A model generated the notes under the pieces. It searched no databases. It saw only the letters and a list, made by a program, of their open reading frames with translations, and was not told where the DNA came from. A DNA stretch of 8,677 nucleotides from JALYNX01 sp040902845 (GTDB taxonomy: Bacteria > Actinomycetota > Acidimicrobiia > Spongiisociales > ZC4RG35), in NCBI GenBank assembly GCA_040902845.1, contig JBBDWM010000003.1, positions 1 through 8,677 on the forward strand. Reading direction: 5' to 3'. Below, piece by piece: positions 1-5,410 of this stretch (within the stretch, counting starts at the first letter, position 1; each line of letters opens with the position of its first letter). A program made the translations under genes and the position numbers.

Positions 1-535
1 ACCGGCTTCGCGTTGACCGATTCGTCGTGGTCGTTTGCTTTCGCCCTCGAGGCGGATGACCCCTGCCCCGAGAGGGTGACTCCGGTGGATCCGGTGGTGA
101 CGGTTTCGGAGGTTTGTGGTGTCGCGGACTCCCTGGTGGTGCCGAACACGCCCGGCGTCGACTATCTGTTAGGTCAGCAGGTGGTGAACGGCCAGACGAT
201 CACCGGTGCCGCCTCGGGCACGATCACTGCCCAGGCGCAGACCGGCTTCGCGTTGACCGATTCGTCGTGGTCGTTTGCTTTCGCCCTCGAGGCGGATGAC
301 CCCTGCCCCGAGAGGGTGACTCCGGTGGATCCGGTGGTGACGGTTTCGGAGGTTTGTGGTGTCGCGGACTCCCTGGTGGTGCCGAACACGCCCGGCGTCG
401 ACTATCTGTTAGGTCAGCAGGTGGTGAACGGCCAGACGATCACCGGTGCCGCCTCGGGCACGATCACTGCCCAGGCGCAGACCGGCTTCGCGTTGACCGA
501 TTCGTCGTGGTCGTTTGCTTTCGCCCTCGAGGCGG
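1..535 (+). repeat. Exact tandem repeat, 240-bp unit, 2.2 copies
   Basis: Bases 1-240 and 241-480 read identical in every row, and 481-535 matches the first 55 bases of the unit before identity stops sharply (GGCGG then GTAGT instead of ATGAC). The unit is 80 codons, so copy-number change keeps the frame. Bases 536 to about 789 encode a related but strongly diverged last repeat. The array continues past the left edge, so the true copy number is unknown. Confidence 0.97.
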
Positions 536-951
536 GTAGTCCTTGCCCCGAGGTAGTGACACCGGCCAACCCGACGATCGTCCAGAGTTCGACCTGTGCG
601 GTGCAAGGATCGGTGACCTTCCCCCGGACTCCAGGCATCAGGTACCTCCTCGGTGAGGTCGACGTCAGCGGTCAGACTCTGACCGGTCCGGTCTCCGGAA
701 CGGTCACGGTTGGGGTGCTCCCCGGCTTTGTCCTTTCCGTAGGTGCACCGACCCAGCTGACGTTCGTGGTCGCACCAGCCGCGATGTGCGACGAAGTGCT
801 CGCCGAAGAGATCGAACCTGATGAGGTCGACGACGTCGTGACACTGCCCTTTACCGGAATCGACAGCGAAAAGCTCCTTGGCACCTCGATCCTGCTGCTG
901 GCGATCGGGATCTACCTGATCCAGTTCGCCCGTCGTGGGGAGGAAGGCTGA
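1..951 (+). CDS. LPXTG-type wall-anchored repeat surface protein (5' end missing)
   Basis: The frame is open from base 1, so the start, signal peptide and an unknown number of repeats lie upstream. The visible 316 residues hold the end of one repeat, two further complete 80-residue repeats (one Cys pair each, C39/C102 and C119/C182), and a diverged last repeat (about 186-263, C199/C263). An acidic linker (264-281) follows, then LPFTG (282-286), a hydrophobic stretch (about 292-309) and a basic RR tail. This order is the classical cell-wall sorting signal. A sortase should cleave between Thr285 and Gly286 and join the protein to peptidoglycan. Repeats rich in V, T, S and G with regular TPG and SGTIT-like turns suggest beta-sandwich stalk domains. 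The Cys spacing of 63-64 suggests one disulfide per domain (inference). The ligand or role is unknown; adhesin or stalk is a guess. A strong hairpin follows the stop, so the gene probably ends its own transcript. Confidence 0.85.
   Translation, partial: TGFALTDSSWSFAFALEADDPCPERVTPVDPVVTVSEVCGVADSLVVPNTPGVDYLLGQQVVNGQTITGAASGTITAQAQTGFALTDSSWSFAFALEADDPCPERVTPVDPVVTVSEVCGVADSLVVPNTPGVDYLLGQQVVNGQTITGAASGTITAQAQTGFALTDSSWSFAFALEAGSPCPEVVTPANPTIVQSSTCAVQGSVTFPRTPGIRYLLGEVDVSGQTLTGPVSGTVTVGVLPGFVLSVGAPTQLTFVVAPAAMCDEVLAEEIEPDEVDDVVTLPFTGIDSEKLLGTSILLLAIGIYLIQFARRGEEG
844..948 (+). other. Cell-wall sorting signal (LPFTG, hydrophobic segment, RR tail)
   Basis: LPFTG is encoded at 844-858. A hydrophobic run of about 18 residues follows (LLGTSILLLAIGIYLIQF), then ARRGEEG just before the stop. 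This three-part layout is what sortases recognise. The motif fits the general LPXTG consensus, which suggests a housekeeping or class A/C-like enzyme; the sequence alone does not settle which sortase acts. Confidence 0.88.
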
Positions 952-975
952 ATCGCCCTGGCCTTCTGAGAGGTG

Positions 976-1015
976 GAAGGGCCTCGGGATTAACCTCCCG
1001 AGGCCCTTCTCGTTT
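976..1015 (+). terminator. Strong hairpin after the surface protein gene, probable intrinsic terminator
   Basis: Bases 976-989 and 996-1009 form a perfect 14-bp, GC-rich stem with loop TTAACC. The following bases (TCTCGTTT, then the folC ATG at 1016) give only a weak, interrupted T tract. The hairpin begins 25 bases after the surface protein stop, where an intrinsic terminator is expected. Its 3' arm ends just 6 bases before folC, so it could also act in the folC leader. As a terminator it would be oriented for + strand transcription. Confidence 0.75.
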
Positions 1016-2299
1016 ATGGACTACACCGAAGCCCTCGCCTATCTCGACCGTCACATCTCCCTTGGCGTGAAGCCAGGGCTCGACCGCATGCGCGGGCTTC
1101 TCAAAGCCATGGGCCGACCCGACGAGGGATATCCGATCATCCACGTGGCAGGTACCAACGGGAAAACCTCGACGTCACGTCTTGCCACCCTGCTTCTGGT
1201 GACCCATGGCTTGACCACTGGCACCTACATCTCTCCCCACCTGCAGCGGGTGGAAGAAAGGCTGGCGGTCAACGGGAGGTACGCCACGGAAGAGGACTTC
1301 GCCCTCGCGGTCTCGGATGTCGAGGCATTCGCCATCGTGCGGGATCTGCAAGGCGCCGACCCGAACACCTATTTCGAATTGACCACGGCCGCAGCGTTTG
1401 CCTTCTTCGCCAACCAGCCGGTCGATGCGGCCGTGCTCGAGGTTGGCCTCGGCGGACGTCTCGATGCCACCAACGTCGTCGATGCTGAGGTCTGCGTAGT
1501 GACCAGCATTGGCATCGAGCACACCGAGTATCTCGGCTCGGATCTCGCCACAATCGCCGGCGAGAAGGTTGCGATCACCGGTCTCAACTCGATTCTCGTA
1601 ACCGGGCCGTTGCCCGAGCCGGCGTTGGCGGTGGCCGAAGCTCGGGCCCGCGAGTTGGGGATTCATCATCGGCATTTCGGCAAGGACTTCTCGATACTTT
1701 CCGCCAAACGTGGTGTGGGCGGGTGGTTGGTGACGATTGATGGCGCCGAGGACACCTACGAGGATTTGTTCCTTCCCCTGCACGGCCGGCATCAGGTGGT
1801 CAACCTGGCGAATGCGATAGCCGCGACAGAGGCACTCCTGGGTCGGAAGCTCGACGCCGAGGCGGTCCACGACGCAACAAGTTCGGCGACCATGCCCGGA
1901 CGAATGGAGCCGCTGGGCACGGAGCCTCTGCTGATGGTGGATGGGGCGCACAACACCGACGGAGTCGACGTGTTGGTCGAGTCGTTGTTCGAGGAGTTTC
2001 CCTCCAGACGCTGGCATGTCGTGTTCGGGGTGATGGGTGACAAGAACGTTGAAGCCATGGTGGAGCGTCTCGCCGATGTCGCCCACGACTTCGTCGTGAC
2101 CGCCCCGAAGTCCGAGCGGGCGGTCACTCCCCATGAGCTTGCCGGAAGAATGGCCGCGATCACCGACCTGCCGATACACGTAGCGGCGACCGTGAGCGAG
2201 GCGATTGACATGGCGAAGGCGAGAGCCGGGCCCAACGGGTCGGTCCTGGTGGCGGGCTCGCTGTATTTGGTCGGCGAGGCTCGCAGTTTGCTCACTTGA
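1016..2299 (+). CDS. folC: Bifunctional folylpolyglutamate synthase / dihydrofolate synthase
   Basis: FolC (427 residues, usual length) is a cytoplasmic Mur-ligase-type enzyme. It uses ATP to add glutamate to dihydropteroate and/or to folates. Visible motifs: KPGLDRM near the N-terminus, the P-loop GTNGKTS (46-52), SPHL (73-76), LEVGLGGRLDATNV, HTEYLG and AGEKVAI in the central domain. The C-terminal domain has VDGAHNTDG, FGVMGDKN and a final SLYLVGEAR. The P-loop has GKT rather than the GKG of many FolC proteins, a variant I know from actinobacterial homologues. ATG 1016 is chosen because family N-terminal homology starts there; a longer GTG start at 935 would overlap the upstream gene and encode non-homologous sequence. 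No clear ribosome-binding site precedes 1016, and a hairpin abuts it. Whether it is mono- or bifunctional cannot be told from sequence alone. Confidence 0.95.
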   Translation: MDYTEALAYLDRHISLGVKPGLDRMRGLLKAMGRPDEGYPIIHVAGTNGKTSTSRLATLLLVTHGLTTGTYISPHLQRVEERLAVNGRYATEEDFALAVSDVEAFAIVRDLQGADPNTYFELTTAAAFAFFANQPVDAAVLEVGLGGRLDATNVVDAEVCVVTSIGIEHTEYLGSDLATIAGEKVAITGLNSILVTGPLPEPALAVAEARARELGIHHRHFGKDFSILSAKRGVGGWLVTIDGAEDTYEDLFLPLHGRHQVVNLANAIAATEALLGRKLDAEAVHDATSSATMPGRMEPLGTEPLLMVDGAHNTDGVDVLVESLFEEFPSRRWHVVFGVMGDKNVEAMVERLADVAHDFVVTAPKSERAVTPHELAGRMAAITDLPIHVAATVSEAIDMAKARAGPNGSVLVAGSLYLVGEARSLLT

Positions 2300-2420
2300 T
2301 TGCCGGCCGACTTCGCCCCTCGGCAACCTCGGTCGCAATGACGGAGCACGCTCATGGATACTCACCCCTCGGGGCGAACAGACGCCGGTCGGCCGGGTGG
2401 TTGGCAATACAATCGCTCTC
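2300..2420 (+). other. folC-ndk intergenic region with short dyads
   Basis: No gene is seen in these 121 bases. TTGCCG (2300-2305) can pair with CGGCAA (2321-2326) directly after the folC stop. TTCGCCCC (2312-2319) is an exact inverted copy of GGGGCGAA (2371-2378). The two pairings overlap, so they are mutually exclusive in RNA. No T tract follows either, so I do not call an intrinsic terminator. Confidence 0.4.
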
Positions 2421-2421
2421 A
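2408..2421 (+). promoter_or_regulatory. Probable -10 element of a leaderless ndk promoter
   Basis: TACAAT (2408-2413) differs from TATAAT at one base and fits the actinobacterial TANNNT pattern. Seven bases separate it from the ndk ATG at 2421, so transcription would start at or next to the A of the start codon. No Shine-Dalgarno sequence is present before ndk (the seven bases are CGCTCTC), which agrees with a leaderless mRNA. No convincing -35 hexamer is visible at the expected distance. Confidence 0.5.
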
Positions 2422-2831
2422 TGGCGATCGAGCACACCTTCATCATGGTCAAACCCGATGGTGTCGCCCGCGGTCTGGTTGGGGAGATCATCACCCGATT
2501 CGAGCGGAAGGGCCTGACCCTCGAGAAGATCCGAAGGCTCACCATCGACGAGGCCCTGGCACGCCGTCACTACGCCGAGCACGTGGAGCGACCCTTCTTT
2601 TCCGAATTGCTGGAATTCATCATCTCTGGCCCGGTGGTGGCCATGGAATGGTCCGGGGACTCGGCGATTACGGTGGCGCGGGCGTTGATAGGGGCGACCG
2701 ATCCCACCAAAGCCGACCCGGGGACCATCCGCGGTGATCTCGGTCTTCTCGTCACCCACAACCTGGTTCATGGCTCGGATGGCCCGGAGAGCGCGGTTCG
2801 TGAGTTGGAGATCTTCTTCGGTTCGCCCTGA
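2421..2831 (+). CDS. ndk: Nucleoside diphosphate kinase
   Basis: Ndk moves the gamma-phosphate of ATP to nucleoside diphosphates through a phosphohistidine, which balances the (d)NTP pools in the cytoplasm. The 136 residues match the family length. Visible family features: TFIMVKPDGVARGLVG at the N-terminus (Lys11), Tyr51, Phe60 region, Arg87, the ATDP(T)KADPGTIRGD stretch with Arg104, and the active-site signature NLVHGSD with catalytic His117. ATG 2421 gives the standard N-terminus; a longer open frame back to 2205 overlaps folC out of frame and has no homology. Streptomyces has a small membrane protein gene (DUF4233) between folC and ndk; here there is only a short gap. Probably transcribed from its own promoter just upstream. 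Confidence 0.97.
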   Translation: MAIEHTFIMVKPDGVARGLVGEIITRFERKGLTLEKIRRLTIDEALARRHYAEHVERPFFSELLEFIISGPVVAMEWSGDSAITVARALIGATDPTKADPGTIRGDLGLLVTHNLVHGSDGPESAVRELEIFFGSP

Positions 2832-2851
2832 GGCAACCATTGGCGTGAGCC

Positions 2852-2860
2852 TGTGGATAA
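2852..2860 (-). promoter_or_regulatory. Perfect DnaA-box 9-mer upstream of mreB
   Basis: TGTGGATAA on the + strand is the reverse complement of TTATCCACA, the consensus high-affinity DnaA box. It lies in the 107-bp ndk-mreB gap, 20 bases upstream of the proposed -35 element. I noticed no second copy nearby, so this is not an origin. A regulatory role for DnaA is inference; a chance match is possible. Confidence 0.45.
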
Positions 2861-2863
2861 CCG

Positions 2864-2882
2864 ATAGGCTTGTCCGGCCTAT
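2864..2882 (+). repeat. Short dyad overlapping the mreB promoter
   Basis: ATAGGC (2864-2869) and GCCTAT (2877-2882) form a perfect 6-bp inverted repeat around 7 bases. Its right arm overlaps the first two bases of the proposed -35 element. It could be an operator or a weak hairpin behind ndk; there is no T tract, so a terminator is unlikely. Confidence 0.3.
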
Positions 2883-2910
2883 GACACAGTATCGGGAGCT
2901 CACCTACACT
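2881..2910 (+). promoter_or_regulatory. Probable sigma-70-type promoter of the mre operon
   Basis: ATGACA (2881-2886, five of six bases of TTGACA), an 18-base spacer and TACACT (2905-2910, four of six bases of TATAAT and fitting TANNNT) form a good vegetative promoter. The start would fall near 2917, giving a leader of about 22 bases. That leader holds GGAG at 2926-2929, nine bases before the mreB ATG. This is the only convincing promoter seen for mreB to rodA. Confidence 0.6.
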
Positions 2911-2938
2911 TCGATGGCCGACCGCGGAGTCTCCAGCC

Positions 2939-3970
2939 ATGGCTGAAACCCTTTTATCCTTTGCCGGCCAGGATATGGCCATAGATCTCGGCACCGCCAA
3001 CACCTTGGTGTATGTGCGGGGCCAAGGCATTGTCCTCAACGAGCCATCCGTGGTCGCCATCAACTCTCAGAACGGCCGCGCCCTGGCCGTAGGGATGGAG
3101 GCGAAGCGGATGATCGGCCGAACCCCCGCCCATATCACCGCGATCCGGCCCCTCAGAGATGGCGTCATCGCCGACTTCGACATCACCGAGAAGATGCTGC
3201 GTTACTTCATCCAGAAGGTCCATCGTCGGAAGTGGGCCCGGCCCAGGATCGTCATCTGTGTTCCCTCAGGGATCACCCCGGTCGAGCGCCGAGCAGTCGA
3301 AGAGGCCGCCTATCACGCCGGGGCTCGGCGGGCCTACACCATCGAAGAGCCGATGGCTGCCGCCATCGGGTCGGGGCTGCCGATTGGTGAGCCGGCCGGC
3401 TCGATGGTCGTCGACATCGGCGGTGGGACGACCGAAGTGGCCGTCATCTCCCTGGGGGGAATAGTGGTTTCCCGTTCGATTCGGATCGGGGGAGACGAGC
3501 TCGACACCGCGATCATCGACTGGGTCAAGAAGGAATACAACGTCCTGATCGGGGAACGAACAGCAGAGCAGCTCAAGCTGGCTGTCGGCTCGGCTTGGCC
3601 GTATGCCGATGAGCCCTCGGCGGAAGTCCGCGGCCGTGACCTGGTGAGCGGGCTCCCTAAGACCATTCTCCTCTCGAGCCCCGAGATCCGTGAGGCCATC
3701 GAGGAGCCAACCCAGGCCGTCGTGGATGCAGTCAAGTTCACCCTCGACAAGACCCCACCGGAGTTGGCGGCAGATATCATCGAACGAGGGATCGTTATCA
3801 CGGGTGGAGGGGCTCTTTTGGTGGGGCTGGATCATCGTCTGGCCCATGAGACGGGGATGCCCATCGTCACTGCAGCCAAGCCGCTGCAGTCGGTGGTGAT
3901 CGGATCGGGGAAGTGCCTGGAGGACTTCGACACATTGCAGAACGTTCTCGTGTCGTCGTCTCGGCCGTGA
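2939..3970 (+). CDS. mreB: Rod shape-determining protein MreB (bacterial actin)
   Basis: MreB (343 residues, full length) is an ATP-binding actin homologue. It forms short antiparallel filaments on the inner membrane face and guides the elongasome. Visible motifs: phosphate-1 DLGTANT (16-22), VPSGITPVERRAV (108-120) with the EEPMAAAIG helix, phosphate-2 DIGGGTTE (159-166), and the adenosine motif GIVITGGGALL (284-294). ATG 2939 keeps the short N-terminal segment before QDMAIDLGTANT that is typical of the family, and GGAG nine bases upstream supports it. An internal ATG at 2975 would remove this membrane-facing segment. It is the first gene of the mreBCD-mrdA-rodA operon, behind a recognisable promoter. 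Mbl or MreBH paralogues are the alternative, but position next to mreC favours MreB. Confidence 0.97.
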   Translation: MAETLLSFAGQDMAIDLGTANTLVYVRGQGIVLNEPSVVAINSQNGRALAVGMEAKRMIGRTPAHITAIRPLRDGVIADFDITEKMLRYFIQKVHRRKWARPRIVICVPSGITPVERRAVEEAAYHAGARRAYTIEEPMAAAIGSGLPIGEPAGSMVVDIGGGTTEVAVISLGGIVVSRSIRIGGDELDTAIIDWVKKEYNVLIGERTAEQLKLAVGSAWPYADEPSAEVRGRDLVSGLPKTILLSSPEIREAIEEPTQAVVDAVKFTLDKTPPELAADIIERGIVITGGGALLVGLDHRLAHETGMPIVTAAKPLQSVVIGSGKCLEDFDTLQNVLVSSSRP

Positions 3971-3992
3971 TCGCCCCGACTCGTCTCTTTCG

Positions 3993-4907
3993 ATGTTGAA
4001 CCGAGATTCCTCCGACCGCCTCGTCCCTGCCTTCATCACACTGCTTGTGATCGGGGTGCTCCTGATGACGATCGATGTGCGTCTGGAGGGCAAAGGAGTA
4101 GTCGGAGTTCTCCGCACCGGCACTCAAGCCATCGTCGCACCCCTGCAGGAAGCCGCCTCGCTGGTGGTGAACCCGGTGGCTGACATGTTCGACAGCCTGA
4201 CCCACGTCGCATCGCTCCGGGAGCAGAACATCGCCCTCAGGGCGGAGCTCGCCGAGGCAGAAGCCGAGCTCGTTGGCGTTCAGGACCAGCTCGCCGTGCT
4301 GGCCTTGTTGAAGGAGCTCTATGGGCTGGACGTTGCCGACCCGAGCCTGGGTCAAACCGTCGCCGATGTCATCGGGACGGTGGAGGCTGCCTTCGTGGTC
4401 GACAAGGGGTCCAGCGACGGGGTGGTGGTGGGACAACCCGTGATCGATACCAATGGCTATGTGGTGGGCACCGTGCAGACGGTCACCTCGGGCTCGGCCA
4501 CCATCGTTCCGATAACTGTCGGTCGGAGCGGGCTCACCGTGCTGGTCAATGCCCAAGTTGGCAGCCTCACTCCGCAGGTCAACACGTCGGAGATGAGGCT
4601 CTTGATCGGGGATGCCCGGGAACCCGTGATTGCCGGTGATCGGGTTGTCACCTCAGCCGGCAGTGGGGCGTATCCCCCAGGTCTCCCGGTGGGTGTAGTC
4701 CTGAAGGATGCGGCGCCCGAGTCCAACTCCCTCACCAGCACCGTTGAGCCGTACCTAAACACCGACACCCTGCGCATCGTGGTGATCCTTGCCTGGCCTC
4801 CGGACCCGGTGACCGCGGCCACCGACGACGAGGCGGATATCGCGGAGCAAACCACGACAACGTCCCCTGACACAACCACCACCACCCCGCCGGAGAATGA
4901 GGGCTGA
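3993..4907 (+). CDS. mreC: Rod shape-determining protein MreC
   Basis: MreC (304 residues) is a bitopic membrane protein that links cytoplasmic MreB to the extracellular domains of PBP2 and activates it. The sequence shows a short cytoplasmic N-terminus, one membrane segment (about 11-28), a coiled coil rich in L, E and A (about 72-110), and the beta-rich MreC core (about 121-270). The core includes the conserved-type stretch GDRVVTSAGSGAYPPGLPVG (215-234). The last 33 residues form an acidic, Thr/Pro-rich tail (TTTTSPDTTTTTPP), which is probably disordered. Only 22 bases separate it from mreB, with no clear Shine-Dalgarno sequence, so translation may depend on ribosomes leaving mreB. The stop overlaps the mreD start by one base (TGATG). 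Confidence 0.94.
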   Translation: MLNRDSSDRLVPAFITLLVIGVLLMTIDVRLEGKGVVGVLRTGTQAIVAPLQEAASLVVNPVADMFDSLTHVASLREQNIALRAELAEAEAELVGVQDQLAVLALLKELYGLDVADPSLGQTVADVIGTVEAAFVVDKGSSDGVVVGQPVIDTNGYVVGTVQTVTSGSATIVPITVGRSGLTVLVNAQVGSLTPQVNTSEMRLLIGDAREPVIAGDRVVTSAGSGAYPPGLPVGVVLKDAAPESNSLTSTVEPYLNTDTLRIVVILAWPPDPVTAATDDEADIAEQTTTTSPDTTTTTPPENEG

Positions 4908-5410
4908 TGCGTGGGAGGACGGTCCTCATCGTGGTCCTGCTTCTGATCGTGGCGGTGGTGATCCAGACGACTCTTTTCGGTCGCATCCGCCTGGTGACGC
5001 CAGACCTGGTGCTGCTGCTCGTGATCATCCTCTGTCTGACCCGGATTCGACCCGAAGTGATTCTCGCAATCGCCTTCACCTCCGGTCTTGTTGTCGATCT
5101 GCTCGGTTCGTCGGTCCTCGGGCTGCGAGCCGTCGTATTCACCACCGTTGCCTACCTCGGCATTCGCACCAAGGAGCGAGCCGAGATCGGTCGGGTGGCT
5201 GTCGCTTTGTGGGCTGGATTCTTGACCATGGTCGGGGTTGTCCTTCTGATGTTGATCGGAACCCTGTTCGGACAAGCCACCCTTCTCGGCGATAACACAC
5301 TTAGCCGTGTGATCTTCGTACCGTTGACCAACCTCGCCATCGCGGCCGCCGTCGCTCCGCTGGTGGTCCGTCTGGTGGATCGGGACAAGACGGCTTTCAG
5401 ATATCCATGA
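4907..5410 (+). CDS. mreD: Rod shape-determining protein MreD
   Basis: MreD (167 residues, normal length) is a small polytopic inner-membrane protein of the elongasome. The sequence is almost entirely hydrophobic helices: about 5-23, 32-45, 51-67, 72-85, 97-120 and 134-156. The PDLVLLLVI stretch and FTSGLVVDLLGSSVLGLRA loop are typical of the family (PD motif, then G-L-x-x-D-L-L). Identity rests on these plus the fixed position between mreC and mrdA, since MreD is weakly conserved. ATG 4907 overlaps the mreC stop by one base, with GAGGG a few bases upstream. The 3' end overlaps mrdA by four bases (ATGA). Both overlaps point to coupled translation. Confidence 0.92.
   Translation: MRGRTVLIVVLLLIVAVVIQTTLFGRIRLVTPDLVLLLVIILCLTRIRPEVILAIAFTSGLVVDLLGSSVLGLRAVVFTTVAYLGIRTKERAEIGRVAVALWAGFLTMVGVVLLMLIGTLFGQATLLGDNTLSRVIFVPLTNLAIAAAVAPLVVRLVDRDKTAFRYP

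Noticed and set aside
1..535. Mobile element or insertion sequence
   Set aside because: The repeat is an in-frame protein-coding unit with no transposase or terminal inverted repeats.
114..539. Two identical 61-codon frames at 114-299 and 354-539
   Set aside because: They are out-of-frame shadows of the 240-bp repeat; their identity only reflects the repeat.
935..1015. GTG start at 935 for folC
   Set aside because: It would overlap the surface protein gene, add 27 non-homologous residues and read through the hairpin. Family homology begins at ATG 1016.
1175..2545. Long minus-strand open frame (456 codons) opposite folC and ndk
   Set aside because: It is the mirror of conserved coding sequence on the + strand, has no recognisable family, is rich in R, H, G and Q, and would cross the folC-ndk gap. 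High GC makes such antisense frames common.
2852..2860. Replication origin
   Set aside because: Only one DnaA box is present, with no cluster, AT-rich unwinding region or dnaA/dnaN genes nearby.
3266..4123. Minus-strand open frame of 285 codons opposite mreB and mreC
   Set aside because: Covers two well-supported + strand genes and shows no known motifs or fitting start signals.
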